64,000 bases of DNA from Rhizobium etli CFN 42 (GTDB lineage: Bacteria; Pseudomonadota; Alphaproteobacteria; Rhizobiales; Rhizobiaceae): the NCBI RefSeq assembly GCF_000092045.1, contig NC_004041.2:248001-312000 (forward strand), written 5' to 3'. How positions within the stretch are numbered: position 1 is the stretch's first letter; the number at the start of each line of letters is the position of its first letter. The position numbers were made by a program, and so were the translations under genes. Shown one piece after another: positions 8,736-22,210 of the stretch. Under the pieces are notes generated by a model. That model ran no database searches and had not been told where the DNA came from. It saw nothing but the letters and a program-made list of their open reading frames with translations.

Positions 8736-10791
8736 TTTGATTCCGACAGCGCTGCTCGCGCGCAAGGCCGTCGTTTATGTGCGGCAATCCACTCAGTCGC
8801 AGGTTATAACCAATCTGGAAAGCCAGCGACGGCAGTATGATCTTGTTGACATTGCGCGACACCACGGCTTCAGCCACGTCGAGGTGATCGACGACGACCT
8901 CGGGCGCTCTGCCAGCGGAACCGTCGCCCGTCCGGGCTTCGATCGTCTCGTCGCCCTACTGTGCGCCGGCAAAGTTGGTGCCGTTTTCTGCTTCGATGCT
9001 TCACGGCTTGCGCGCAACGGTCGGGACTGGCATCACCTGCTCGAACTGTGCGGCCTGGTCGAAGCCCGCGTCATTGACCATGACGGCGTCTACAATCCAT
9101 GTCGACCCAACGATCGGCTGCTGCTGGGAATGAAGGGCAGTATCAGCGAGTTCGAACTGGGCGTGCTGAGAGCCCGGATGCTCGATGCCGCCAGGTCGAA
9201 GGCGCGCCGTGGCGAACTGCGACTTTCTGTTCCGTTCGGCTACATTTGGCATCGGGAGGCCGGGCTTGGGCTCGATCCTGATCTGCGTCTGCAAGAGGTA
9301 ATTCGATCCATCTTCGCCCGCTTCCACGACCTTGGAAGCGCGCGTCAGGTGCTGCTGTCGATGACGAAAGATCACATTCACTTCCCTCGGCCGTCGGATG
9401 AAGGGCGCATGACCAACTTCGTATGGATGCCAGTACGTTATCGCAATGTGATCGGCATCCTCAAAAACCCCTTCTACGCCGGCGTTTACGTCTATGGGAA
9501 GAGCGAGAAGCGGACTGCCATCGTCGATGGATGGGCTCGGCGCAGTTACGGGCACGGCAAGCCCGTCGGTACCTGGGAGGTGATGATCCGGGACCATCAC
9601 GAAGGTTACATTAGTTGGGGCGAATACGAGCGTAACCAACAGCAACTGGCCCTCAATAATTATGGCCGATCGGGTGGGACTAAATCGGGCCGCGGCGGCA
9701 AAGCATTATTATCAGGTCTCCTGACCTGCGGACGGTCTGGACGGCGACTGAGTGTTGCCTATACGGGAAATCCACAAAATCCTGTCTATCGCTGCTATAA
9801 ACAGAACCTGATGATGGGCTTGCCCCGTTGCATGACGTTCGGCGGCTCGAAGGTCGATGCGGCGGTTGCGCGCGAGTTGTTGCGCGCGGTAGAACCATTA
9901 GCGATCGAGGCGACTTTTAAAGCAGAGCGGATGCACCGGGAGCGACAGGAAGACCAGCGCCACATTCACGATCTGGAGCTACAACAGGCCCGCTACGAGG
10001 CTAGCCTCGCCGAGCGCCGCTATGCGGCATGCGATCCCGACAACCGCCTGATAGCTGCACAGCTTGAGAAGAATTGGGAAACGGCGCTACGCCGCGTCCG
10101 TGATCTGGAAGTGCGCAGGCCTACCGAAAGTCCTTCAACCATCGAAGTTGACCCAGGCACTTTCGCAAACCTCGCCGACAATCTGCAGGCGGCCTGGGAG
10201 TCGCCGGATGTCACCATGCGCGTGCGCCAGCAACTGCTACGTACATTGATCGCCGACATTGTTGTCGATGTCGATGATGAGGTGCGCGACGTGGTGCTGA
10301 CCATCCATTGGAAAGGCGGTCAGCATTCGGAGCTCAAGGTTCGCAAGCCCCAGACGGTTGAACACGGGTGCGCCACAACGGAAGATGCTTTGGCAGTGAT
10401 GCGGAGCATGGCAGGACGCTGGTCCGATGAACATATCGCCGCGTCGCTCAATCGAATGGGAATGCCCACGGGGCAAGGAAAAACCTGGACTGCACACCGG
10501 GTCGCTTCAGTAAGGCGGGTCCGGGCCATTCACGCGTACAAATCAGCCGATAAAGAGGGCGAATGGCTGACCATGACAGAGGCGGCGGCGGTTTTGGGCG
10601 TGACCAACCACCGAATACGCCACCTGATCAAGACGAACGTGTTGTCTGCCGAGCAGGTGGTTCCCGGCGCGCCGTATCAAATCCGGGCCAGCAATCTGAC
10701 TTCGGCAACCGTCCAAGCCGCGATAGCCCGAAAGGGCCGCCCGTGTCGCATTGCTGACACCGAGACGCTTCCAATGTTTACAGATACTTAA
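8722..10791 (+). CDS. Large serine recombinase
   Basis: The 689-residue protein has an N-terminal resolvase domain (VYVRQSTQSQV with catalytic Ser23, ASRLARNGRDWHHL, and GSISEFELGVLRARM), a 'Recombinase' domain starting near PFGYIWHREAGLGL, a zinc-ribbon region (LLTCGRSGRRL ... YRCYKQN), a coiled-coil stretch around residues 400-460, and a C-terminal MerR-like helix-turn-helix (WLTMTEAAAVLGVTNHRIRH). Length and domain order are complete. ATG at 8722 follows GAGGAGCTCAACG. It should catalyse excision and insertion of its element. It is the one intact recombination enzyme in this nested block. Confidence 0.92.
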   Translation: MTITDLIPTALLARKAVVYVRQSTQSQVITNLESQRRQYDLVDIARHHGFSHVEVIDDDLGRSASGTVARPGFDRLVALLCAGKVGAVFCFDASRLARNGRDWHHLLELCGLVEARVIDHDGVYNPCRPNDRLLLGMKGSISEFELGVLRARMLDAARSKARRGELRLSVPFGYIWHREAGLGLDPDLRLQEVIRSIFARFHDLGSARQVLLSMTKDHIHFPRPSDEGRMTNFVWMPVRYRNVIGILKNPFYAGVYVYGKSEKRTAIVDGWARRSYGHGKPVGTWEVMIRDHHEGYISWGEYERNQQQLALNNYGRSGGTKSGRGGKALLSGLLTCGRSGRRLSVAYTGNPQNPVYRCYKQNLMMGLPRCMTFGGSKVDAAVARELLRAVEPLAIEATFKAERMHRERQEDQRHIHDLELQQARYEASLAERRYAACDPDNRLIAAQLEKNWETALRRVRDLEVRRPTESPSTIEVDPGTFANLADNLQAAWESPDVTMRVRQQLLRTLIADIVVDVDDEVRDVVLTIHWKGGQHSELKVRKPQTVEHGCATTEDALAVMRSMAGRWSDEHIAASLNRMGMPTGQGKTWTAHRVASVRRVRAIHAYKSADKEGEWLTMTEAAAVLGVTNHRIRHLIKTNVLSAEQVVPGAPYQIRASNLTSATVQAAIARKGRPCRIADTETLPMFTDT

Positions 10792-10826
10792 AGAGGGAGT
10801 GCACAATGACTCAGGTCCGGCAACGC

Positions 10827-12233
10827 CGCGCAGGGCTCGTTCGGCGGCATTGTTCGTCAGACACAGTCTGCCGTCGTCGAGGAACCGGGCGAAGGCTTCC
10901 CAGCGACCCTCCTTCTCGAACATGTAGTTGATCGCCTTGGCGACGGGGTTGTGCTTCGACATTTGCCCGCGCTGGGCCATGAGCCAATCGTGCAGTTCTT
11001 CGACGAGCGGGCGAGCATGTTGCAGCCTCGCTGCGAGCCTATCCTCGGCAGGCATTCCGTTTATGCCGCGCTTGATGTCGAAGAGCGCGTCGATGCGGGC
11101 AACGGCCTCAAGCGCGACGGGCGATATCTCGTGGGCAGGTTTGCCCTTGCGCACGTTGCCGGCGATGTCAGCGAGTTCGAAGAATTTGCGCCGCGCGTGG
11201 CTCCAGCAAAGTGCGCTGATCACCAGCGCGGGGCGGCGGTCGGCACGATAGAGGTCGTTGTAGCCGCCATAGGCATCGGCTTGCAGGGTGCCGTGCCATC
11301 CGGCGAGATGCGTGTTGGGGTGGGTCTTCTCGCGATCGGGAGAGAAGTGGAAGAGTGCGGCGGGAGGCGCGCCGCCCGCGAAAGGGCGGTCATCGCGGAC
11401 GTAAGTCCAGAGCCTCGCCTGCTTTGTTGCTCCCCTGGCCAGAAGCGGCACGGTGGTGTCGTCACCATGCAGCCGCTCGGCGGCCAGAACATGGGCACGG
11501 ATCAGGTCATGGATCGGCTGCAGGGCCGTCGTGCAGGCTCCGACCTGATCGGCCAGTGTGGAGAGACTGAGAGCGACGCCTTCCCTGGCGTAGCGCTCAG
11601 CCTGGCGGTTCAATGGCTGATGTTGGCCGAACTTCTCGAACAGGATCGTCGCCAGCAGGTGCGGTCCTGCCCATCCCCGCATGTCGCATGGAAAGGGGCC
11701 GGTGGCTGGCTGATCTTCTCGCAGTCCCGGCAGGTGAACTTCTCGCGCACCGTCTGGATCACCTTCCACTGGCGCGGAATGATCTCCAGCGTCTCGGTGA
11801 TGTCTTCGCCCATCTTCACGATGCGGTGCGAGCCGCAGCAGGTGCAGGTCGACGGGGCATCGATGACCAGGCGCTCGCGCGGCAGGTGCTCGGGAAACGG
11901 CTTGCGGGCCGGCCGGCGGCGTTCGAAAGCGGAGACATTTGTGATTCTCGTCGCCACGCGTTCCGCAGCGATCTCGTCTTCGGTGGCGTCGGCTTCAAGT
12001 TCTTCGAGCTGCAATTCCATTTGCTCGATCAGCCGGGCGCGGCGCTCCGAGCTCTGGCCGTACTGCTCGCGACGTATCTTGGCGATCTCGAGCTTGAGAT
12101 GCCGGATCATCGCCTCAGACGTCGTCACGACCGCGCGCACCTGTGCGAGGTCGGCCTCGGCAGAGGCGGCACGCGCTTCCGATGCCGCAAGCGCGGCGCG
12201 CAGTCTGGCTATCTCCGAAGCAGCATCATCCAT
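10827..12233 (-). pseudogene. IS66 transposase TnpC, N-terminal and central part (frameshifted)
   Basis: The start at 12233 gives MDDAASEIARLRAALAASEA, a coiled coil, then IAKIRREQYGQSSERRARLI and the Cys-rich VIDAPSTCTCCGSHRI. Near 11690 homology changes frame (ISQPPAPFHA to RGWAGPHLLATILFEKFGQH). The catalytic core follows: LHGDDTTVPLLA, LQADAYGGYNDLY, CWSHARRKFFELAD, up to NNAAERALRG at 10827. The gene has both a frameshift and an insertion, so it is dead. Confidence 0.85.
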
Positions 12234-12292
12234 GGCCGAAAGCTACCATGCCGCATGCCGAAAGCCCAACAAAAACAGAGGAATGCAGGCGG

Positions 12293-12643
12293 TCAGCCTG
12301 CCTTCGAAGGCCGCTGCGTCCAGCGCGGGTTGCGCCAGTCGATCCCTTCCAGGAGATAGCCGAGCTGCGCCGACGATACAGGCACGGCGGAGCCATTCTG
12401 GCTGACCGGCCAGATGAACTTTCCAGCTTCCAGCCGCTTCAGGTAAAGCGACATGCCGACGCCGTCATGCCAGAGGACCTTGATCAGGTCACCCTTGCGA
12501 CCCCGGAAGCAGAAGACTTCGCCGCCATGAGGATCGCGGCCAAGACCTTGCTGAACCTTCAGCGCCAGGCTGTTCATGCCGCAACGCATGTCCGTCACCC
12601 CGCCCGCGATCCACACCTTTACCCCCGCGGGAAACGCGATCAT
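12293..12643 (-). CDS. tnpB: IS66 accessory protein TnpB
   Basis: The 116-residue product has IAGGVTDMRCGMNSLALKVQ, GEVFCFRGRKGDLIKVLWHD and YLKRLEAGKFIWP, the hallmarks of IS66 ORF2 (TnpB). It overlaps tnpA by 4 bases (12640-12643) and is normal length. It is required with TnpA and TnpC for IS66 transposition. Confidence 0.92.
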   Translation of the reverse strand: MIAFPAGVKVWIAGGVTDMRCGMNSLALKVQQGLGRDPHGGEVFCFRGRKGDLIKVLWHDGVGMSLYLKRLEAGKFIWPVSQNGSAVPVSSAQLGYLLEGIDWRNPRWTQRPSKAG

Positions 12644-13068
12644 GACCCATCCACGACGGGCAACAGGCGGGCAAGAATGGTCGGATCAAGCGAGGCTGGG
12701 ATCGTCAGCCGTCGGCCATTCGGCAGGCCGATCTCGATCGTCATGTCGTCTTCAAATCGCGGCCGTGAGGCTACCTCGCAAGATGCCGCCGCCGGTGGCG
12801 AAATCGTAAGTGGCACGAAGCCCGTTGTAGCGGAACTGCTCAGAAGACCACTACGGTATTCCCGACGCCAACGGGTCAACAATGACCGTGACAATCCATA
12901 TCGCCGCGCCGTCACCGAGCCTTTCCGAAAGCCTTGTAGACTTTCCTCGACGATCCGAACCTTCTCTTCGTCCGACCAATCCCGTCGGCGACCAAGATCG
13001 TCGACGGACAAGACCTCAATGGGGGAAATGATTGTAGCGCATGACATAAGGCATGGACTTAAAGCCAA
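12640..13068 (-). CDS. tnpA: IS66 accessory protein TnpA
   Basis: RRRDWSDEEKVRIVEESLQG and ARRYGLSRSLLTRWRREYRS form the IS66 TnpA helix-turn-helix. The start is uncertain: 13068 is the longest frame, and 13047 (MSCATIISP) or a later codon are alternatives. It is first in the leftward tnpABC order, about 40 bp from the right inverted repeat. Confidence 0.85.
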   Translation of the reverse strand: MALSPCLMSCATIISPIEVLSVDDLGRRRDWSDEEKVRIVEESLQGFRKGSVTARRYGLSRSLLTRWRREYRSGLLSSSATTGFVPLTISPPAAASCEVASRPRFEDDMTIEIGLPNGRRLTIPASLDPTILARLLPVVDGS

Positions 13069-13107
13069 TCAGCAAGTCAGGACAGACGGCCTTCGCCGGA
13101 TGGGTAC

Positions 13108-13470
13108 GTACAAGACCGCCTACTTCCTGCTGCAGAAGCTCCGGGAGGCAGCCGACCTTCGCCGTGATGCGATCAAGCTGCACGGTACGGTGCAGATCGA
13201 CGGCAAGTATGTGGGCGGCGTCCTCCGCAAGGTGACAAGAAGGAAGAGCGCAAGGACGGGCGCAAGAAGGAAAATCAGAACGGCAAGCGTATGTGAGTTC
13301 TGGCGCTGAGGGAGGCCAACCGCCATGCACCGAACAGAACGGTGACGCGGGTGATCCTGGACGAGAACGGCAAGGATGCATGGGCGGCCGTCGCCAAGCA
13401 TGTGGAGCCGAAGGCGCTCCTGATCGCTGACGAACACAAGGCGCAACCAGGGCTTTGAAAGAAAGCGCTG
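13108..13470 (+). pseudogene. IS1595 (ISXO2-like) transposase, C-terminal part
   Basis: YKTAYFLLQKLREAADL, HGTVQIDGKYVGG and, after frame changes, ENGKDAWAAVAKH and LLIADEHK are the ISXO2 catalytic region. It continues the fragment ending at 7787. It begins within the GTACAAGA duplication left by the IS66 insertion. Confidence 0.72.
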
Positions 13471-13539
13471 TATAGATCCACCTGCTCCGCCCTTTTAGTC
13501 CGCTAGCAAAAGGCGGTAGGGGACCGACTTTTCGAAGCG

Positions 13540-13710
13540 GTTTCCTGCCGGCCGACAAGGGCTACGGCAGCGCTGAAATCCTCGCCAAGCCGGTCGAGTG
13601 TAAGGCTTCGGCAACATCGCGCCGAAGAACAACTGGAAGGCTCAGTCGTCTTCTCACGCTGGGTCTATCGGCAGCGTAACCTCGTGAAACGTCAAAAGCA
13701 TCGGTTCGAT
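13540..13710 (+). pseudogene. IS5-like transposase remnant
   Basis: LPADKGYGSAEILAK (DKGY motif), then in shifting frames FGNIAPKNNWKAQS, VFSRWVYRQRNLVKR-like residues, match the C-terminal part of IS5/ISNCY-type transposases. It is heavily decayed and short. Confidence 0.5.
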
Positions 13711-14522
13711 CGTAATTGACGCAAAGCTGACAGTCGTGTGCGATCGCGCACATTGACAGGCTGGCATGATGCAAGCGCCGACGTGCATTGTGACCTCAAC
13801 CCAGATCACTCCAATGCTGGGTTGGCCTTCGGACGGATCGCTCGCAAGGTTGACGCTGTTCAAATACTAGGCGGAGTGGCACAATCCGCGACTCCCGACA
13901 CACGGTGAGCACCGGAAGACGCCTTCTGTCGCCATTGAAACATTCACTAACAATGATCTGGTGGCACACCAATTGCTTGTAGGAGCCCAGATCTCTGCCA
14001 GCAATGGTTCCGGTCCAAGCTCCAGTGGCTACTATCGACGATGACCAACACCTTTAGATGTAAGGCCCATCTTCGCCCATGTCGTACCGTACGAACGGAG
14101 CTCGTCAGCGATCATCACGCGCGGCGGCGTGCAGCCGATCCAAAGAGCTTTGTCACCAGCCACTGCTCAGCGCGGGAGCCTCTTCAGCTTTGGACCAAGA
14201 CGTTGAGAGCGATGCCATTCTGGCCGACAGCGCCGCCGGAGCCAATGTTCTTCGCGCGCGATCGAAGTAACCGACGTTCAGATGTCAGGTCGCCACGAAT
14301 GAGACTGCTTCAAGGGATTCCAGTGGGAGATCGCCTTGCCGAGTTAAGGCTCCCACTGGCACACGGTTTCATTGGTCACGCCGGTGCCGCATGTTGGCCG
14401 CCGCAATCCGCTAAACTTAACGGTGCCTTAGAACCTGAAGAGACACAGCGAAATCGGCCTTTTGTTTGGCACCGGTTGGACTAGGCCCGTTTTCGTTTTC
14501 GTCTCAAAAGTGGAGATGCGAT
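13711..14522. other. Intergenic upstream of ggps2
   Basis: No gene is recognised. A perfect 10-bp inverted repeat (CCAGTGGGAG ... CTCCCACTGG) lies at 14320-14359 with a 20-nt loop and no T-run. The stretch presumably holds the ggps2 promoter, which I cannot place. Confidence 0.4.
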
Positions 14523-15452
14523 ATGATTTCGAATCACCAAGCCGACGTGGTTGGCGATAGCGACAAGCTCATCGAGCAAGCGCTGCGAGCTGCCATGGAT
14601 ACTGCTCTAAGTCCGGCTGCGCCGGCTCACCTGCGTGGAGCGCTGGACGCGGCAGTGTTTCCAGGGGGCTCCCGGATGCGCCCCAAGCTCTGCTTGAAAG
14701 TCTCCTATGTGTGCGGCGAAAAAGATCCTGAGCTGGCGACAAGAGCCGCGGCAGCAATTGAATTGCTGCACTGTGCCTCGTTGGTGCATGACGACTTGCC
14801 TTGCTTCGATAACGCGGCGCTACGCCGCGGCAGACCAACGGTGCACCGGCTTTTCGGAGAGCCTATCGCCGTTTTGACCGGCGATGCCTTGATTGTGATG
14901 GCTTTCAAATACCTCAGCTTGCAGGCTGCGCTAACACCTGAGTTGGGCGCGCGCATGATCGAGGTGGTTGCGGAGGCGGTCGGCCCCAGTCACGGACTGA
15001 TCGCCGGACAGTCGATGGAGGCAATGACGCACGTCCCAATCGACCGCTATCACCATTACAAGACCGGCTCCCTCTTTGTCGCGGCGGCCACTTGCGGTGC
15101 CCTGGCAAGTGGTGCAGATCCGGCCCCATGGTCTAAGGTGGGGGAATTGCTCGGGCACGCGTATCAGATCGCCGACGACATCGCAGATACAGTCGGCCGC
15201 GCAGAAGTGCTTGGCAAATTGCCTGCCGTGGACACGCAGCTGAATCGACCCAGTATCGTTCGCGGCCAAGGATTGGACAGCGCAGCCGCCAGATTTTATG
15301 CGTATCTCGAACAGATAGGTGACACCATTCCTGCCAGCCCTCAAAAACGGTCCTTCGTTGACTGGCTTAATCATGCACTTTGCAAAGGCGTGGCTGGACC
15401 GGGAAAAGCCGGTCTGATTCAACAAACGGCGCTGGATTGCGCGCCTTTGTAA
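14523..15452 (+). CDS. ggps2: Isoprenyl (geranylgeranyl) diphosphate synthase
   Basis: The 309-residue polyprenyl synthase condenses IPP with allylic diphosphates. It has LLHCASLVHDDLPCFDNAAL with the first Asp-rich motif (DDLPCFD), GGSRMRPKLCL near the N-terminus, and YQIADDIADTVG with the second motif. ATG at 14523 follows GGAGATGCGAT. It converges on the gibberellin operon, whose own ggps (19297-19875) is a pseudogene. In R. etli a second GGPP synthase beside the operon is known to supply the C20 precursor, which fits this gene. Product chain length is inferred from context. It is transcribed separately from the operon. Confidence 0.85.
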   Translation: MISNHQADVVGDSDKLIEQALRAAMDTALSPAAPAHLRGALDAAVFPGGSRMRPKLCLKVSYVCGEKDPELATRAAAAIELLHCASLVHDDLPCFDNAALRRGRPTVHRLFGEPIAVLTGDALIVMAFKYLSLQAALTPELGARMIEVVAEAVGPSHGLIAGQSMEAMTHVPIDRYHHYKTGSLFVAAATCGALASGADPAPWSKVGELLGHAYQIADDIADTVGRAEVLGKLPAVDTQLNRPSIVRGQGLDSAAARFYAYLEQIGDTIPASPQKRSFVDWLNHALCKGVAGPGKAGLIQQTALDCAPL

Positions 15453-15640
15453 GCCCGAGTTACGGTACGCATAACCTAGCCGGCGGCATCATTACCGCTT
15501 CATCGTCAACAGCTGCTTCATGAACATTTCGTTCCCTGCATCGAACCGCTGGGCCAAGGTGGATTAGAGGTCTAGCTTTAGCGTTAACGGTTTTTGCAAC
15601 CAGCTTGGAGGGCCGGCCGACAGAGCGGGCGACGCCGGCA

Positions 15641-19246
<3,606 letters not shown>

Positions 19247-19296
19247 GCGGGATGTTCCCTCTGCAGGCAGTTGACGAGAAGCGCGGCGAAGCGCAC

Positions 19297-19875
19297 CTAT
19301 GCTGGCGGCGGTCCGCGGTGGGCAACCGCTCCGATCTGCGCCGTGGAATCGAACACAATGTAGCATCTAGCGGTGCCGCCGGCCGATCGCAGCGGTACGG
19401 CGGCGCCTCCGTGCGGACCGGCGCCAATGCGCACGGCGCGTGCTTGAACAGATACCCTTTTGGCCCGCTGCACGGCCTGCGCCAACCGCTCCGCACGCGG
19501 GCGCAGCGAGGTGATGGCTTCCTCGGCCTCTGGCCATAGGCCCGGCACTGACTGGGGCGCTGCATGCAGCTTCGTGATCGGCACGCCGGTTGCTTTCTTC
19601 TCCGCCGCATGCTTGCCGGGGGCTTGCCCAGCGTCGCTTCATCCGCTGGCGTGTCATCCTCGACCACCTACAATACAAGGCCGAAACAGGCGCGATAGCG
19701 ATCCAGTGCGCGGTACAGAGTAAAGCGCGGCATCCTCCGCGACGGCGCATAGCGCGCCAATGCCTATGGACGCGCGCACCGGCAATCCGCCGCACGCCTG
19801 CGCGCCCGATCCGCCGAACGGGGAAACGCCAGTTCGGTCGTCGTTTAGCGTGGAACCCTTCTGCATGTTGTTCAT
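19297..19875 (-). pseudogene. ggps: Decayed operon ggps
   Basis: From MNNMQKGSTLNDDR at 19875 the homology jumps across frames: a short N-terminal piece, then YRALDRYRACFGLVLQVVED, DDTPADEATLGKPPA around the second Asp-rich motif, then a C-terminal tail with LRPRAERLAQAVQ. The central part, including the first Asp-rich motif, is missing, and at least two frame changes are needed. It cannot make an active GGPP synthase. It sits in the normal ggps position between cyp117 and cps. Loss of this gene with retention of ggps2 is known for R. etli. Confidence 0.75.
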
Positions 19876-20021
19876 CTCCTTCTACCTGACAGAGAATGCC
19901 GCGGCGAGCGGCGAGCCGCCGCGGTGCTGCCGGCGTCGCACCGCGCGCGCGCGCGCCGAGTGCAGCAATGCCGCCCATCGTCGTCGCCGCTGCCTCTTGA
20001 CACGGGGCAGAGGATCCCAGC

Positions 20022-21371
20022 TCATGAGAATCCGATGCGGACTGTCATGGACGGATGTGCGGTCGGGTAATAGCGCCGGCCTTTTTCGACGCCGCTCATC
20101 AATCGCGGCCGCACCCCGGCCTCCTGCATGGTCAATGCCAAGGCGATGCTGAACTGCACCAGCTCCAGCCATACAAGGTGATAGCCCATGCAGACGTGTG
20201 GGCCGGCACCGAACTGCAGCATGTCCACCGGCCGGATCGGCTCCGTGCGTTGCAGCCACCGCCCCAGACGGAACTGATCGGGCGCTTCGTGCAGCAGCGG
20301 CGAGGTCGAGAAATGCAGTAGTGGGATGCACAAATGAGTGCCCGAAGGAATGCGCCGCTGGCCGAGTTGTAATTCCTGCATCGCGCGACGCGGTACGAGC
20401 GAGGAAGCCGGATGCATTCGTAGCGTCTCCCGAAACAGCGCCTCTGCGACCGGACATTGCGCCAGGTCCTCGTGCCCGGTCGGCACCGCGCCCACGCGTT
20501 GCGCCTCTTCGACCAGGGCGTCCCACAGCTCTGGATGCTGCGCCAGCTCGATCACCATCCAGGCTATCGTCGAGGCGGAGGTCTCGTGGCCGGCAAGCAG
20601 CAGCAAGCGGATATTGGCGACCAGGACGTCATCGGAGAGCGCGCCATCGCTGCAATCGAAGGCGCTCACCATGTCGTTGATCAACCCGGTGCGCGCGGCG
20701 CGCGCGCGCGCGTCCCGGATGAACTGGCGCGACTGCGCGTCGATCCAATCGCGGGCGGCGCGGCCGCGTCGCAAGGGCATCCCCGGCAGGTCGATCGGGG
20801 GCGCGACCATCAATTGTAGCAGTTGCCGATACTTGCGATGCCACTCCGACAGGTCTTGGGCGGGGATGCCCATGAGACTGAAGGTGAGTTTGAGCATCAG
20901 GTTGCGGGTGTCTGGCAGGATAGCGACTTCACCGCGGTCGCGCCACGCCTTGACCTGAGCCCTAATAATTGGTTCGAACAGCTCGCCAATGCCGGCCTCG
21001 GTCAGACCCCTCGGCAGAAACGCCGCTTTTATCCCATCGCGCGCCTGCCGGTGCGCGCTACCGTCCAAAGTGACCAACGTTCCGCCAAGGATGTCGGGCG
21101 CCATCTCTTCGATCAGTGCCGAGGACACTTCCTTGTGCCGGAGCAATGCGAGCGCATCTGGATCCAGGCATGTCATCAGGTGTCCGGCCGGGCCGAAGTC
21201 CAGCCAGAAGTGGCTGCCTAGGGTCCTTTCCGCGCGCCGCAGCAGGCGCGGCAGATCGCAGACGATGGCGGGAAGATGCCCGACCAGGGGGAAAGCGCCA
21301 GGCATGACCGGGATGTCGTCCCGTAGCCGGCGCCAGCGGTTCAGCGGGTTGAGCAGCATGTCCATCACCAA
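20022..21371 (-). CDS. cyp117: Cytochrome P450 CYP117 (ent-kaurene oxidase)
   Basis: The 449-residue P450 has an I-helix LLLLAGHETSASTIAW, an ExxR motif in FRETLRMHPAS, and a heme loop MLQFGAGPHVCMGYHL with the Cys ligand. In characterised rhizobia CYP117 oxidises ent-kaurene to ent-kaurenoic acid. The start at 21371 overlaps the sdr stop by 7 bases. Soluble (no N-terminal membrane anchor), as usual for bacterial P450s. Confidence 0.92.
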   Translation of the reverse strand: MVMDMLLNPLNRWRRLRDDIPVMPGAFPLVGHLPAIVCDLPRLLRRAERTLGSHFWLDFGPAGHLMTCLDPDALALLRHKEVSSALIEEMAPDILGGTLVTLDGSAHRQARDGIKAAFLPRGLTEAGIGELFEPIIRAQVKAWRDRGEVAILPDTRNLMLKLTFSLMGIPAQDLSEWHRKYRQLLQLMVAPPIDLPGMPLRRGRAARDWIDAQSRQFIRDARARAARTGLINDMVSAFDCSDGALSDDVLVANIRLLLLAGHETSASTIAWMVIELAQHPELWDALVEEAQRVGAVPTGHEDLAQCPVAEALFRETLRMHPASSLVPRRAMQELQLGQRRIPSGTHLCIPLLHFSTSPLLHEAPDQFRLGRWLQRTEPIRPVDMLQFGAGPHVCMGYHLVWLELVQFSIALALTMQEAGVRPRLMSGVEKGRRYYPTAHPSMTVRIGFS

Positions 21372-22210
21372 TGCGACGCTGCGGCTGCTTCGGCGGCGTC
21401 ACCGGCCGGCCGAGCCGCGCTGCTGCCACCGTCGGCGTAGGTTGGAACATGCGCCAACATGCCGCCGTCGATGCACACCACCTGGCCGGTGATGAACGCA
21501 GCCTCCTCCGAGAGCAGGAACGCGACCAGCGCGGCTACGTCCTCGGGGCGGCCGACGTGCGGCAGGAGCTGGTGCCGGTGTAGATGCCGTTGCATGCACT
21601 CGTCCAGCTTGGCGAAGAGACGTTCGGTCATGACAAGACCTGGCGCAACCGCGTTGCAGCGGATCTTCGCGTGTCCGTATTGGGTGGCAAGCGAGGCCGA
21701 CAGCATGTTCATTGCGGCCTTCGACGCGGCGTATGACGTCAGTGCGGTGTCGCCGCTGAGCCCTTGGCACGATGACATGTTCACGATCGCGCCACCACCA
21801 CGGCCGATCATTTGTGGGATGGCCTGCCGGCAGCAAAGGAGCGTGCCGCGCAAATTGGTCGCCATGGTCTGGTCCCAGACCGCCACGTCCAGGTCGAGGA
21901 TCGCGCGGTCGTGCGGAGTCAAATGCATGGCGCTCGCATTGTTCACAAGCACGTCGACCCCACCGAAGCGCCGCTTCGCCGTTTTGAACAGCTCTGCCAC
22001 CGCCTGCGCATCTGCGATGTCCATGGCCACGGCCAGCGCTTGGCCCGCTTCGGCTGCGATCTGTGCGGTGCAGGCGATGGCAGCGGGGCCATCAATGTCG
22101 GCCACCACCACTCTGCCGCCCTCGCGCGCGATGGCGAGGGCGCATGCCTTGCCGATCCCGGCGCCGGCGCCGGTCACCACGGCCACCTTGCCTTTAAATC
22201 GTTCCATCAT
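21365..22210 (-). CDS. sdr: Short-chain dehydrogenase of gibberellin pathway
   Basis: The 281-residue classical SDR has a [20 protein letters not shown]ossmann motif, NNAS, and catalytic Ser/Tyr/Lys in [11 protein letters not shown] ... SYAASKAAM. In the pathway it oxidises GA12-aldehyde to GA12. The start MMERFKGK at 22210 follows AGGAGAAC and overlaps the end of the upstream cyp114-fd gene by 17 bases. The C-terminus has an Ala-rich tail of about 25 residues. Confidence 0.92.
   Translation of the reverse strand: MMERFKGKVAVVTGAGAGIGKACALAIAREGGRVVVADIDGPAAIACTAQIAAEAGQALAVAMDIADAQAVAELFKTAKRRFGGVDVLVNNASAMHLTPHDRAILDLDVAVWDQTMATNLRGTLLCCRQAIPQMIGRGGGAIVNMSSCQGLSGDTALTSYAASKAAMNMLSASLATQYGHAKIRCNAVAPGLVMTERLFAKLDECMQRHLHRHQLLPHVGRPEDVAALVAFLLSEEAAFITGQVVCIDGGMLAHVPTYADGGSSAARPAGDAAEAAAASHW

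Larger units (their letters stand above)
8341..10826 (+). mobile_element. Large serine-recombinase element inserted in tnpC
   Basis: Removing 8341-10826 restores the conserved TnpC sequence AERALRG|IALGRKAW, with a GCC (GGC on the coding strand) shared at both edges, so the ends are placed to within about 3 bp. There are no inverted repeats and no long target duplication, as expected for a serine recombinase with a short crossover core. Cargo is limited to a small DUF5372-like frame, a 28-residue frame and the recombinase. Confidence 0.75.
7788..13107 (-). mobile_element. IS66-family element carrying a serine-recombinase insertion
   Basis: Terminal inverted repeats are GTATCCATCCGGCGAAGG at 7788 and, from the right end, GTACCCATCCGGCGAAGG ending at 13107. 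An 8-bp target duplication GTACAAGA lies at 7780-7787 and 13108-13115, the length expected for IS66. The element holds tnpA, tnpB and a broken tnpC reading leftward plus a passenger frame. A second element (8341-10826) has inserted into tnpC. Total length is 5.3 kb, of which about 2.8 kb is IS66 proper. Confidence 0.88.

Noticed and set aside
10951..12405. 484-codon plus-strand frame
   Set aside because: Antisense shadow of IS66 tnpC and tnpB, which have strong family motifs.
14041..14484. 147-codon plus-strand frame before ggps2
   Set aside because: No family pattern, no ribosome site, and composition like non-coding DNA.
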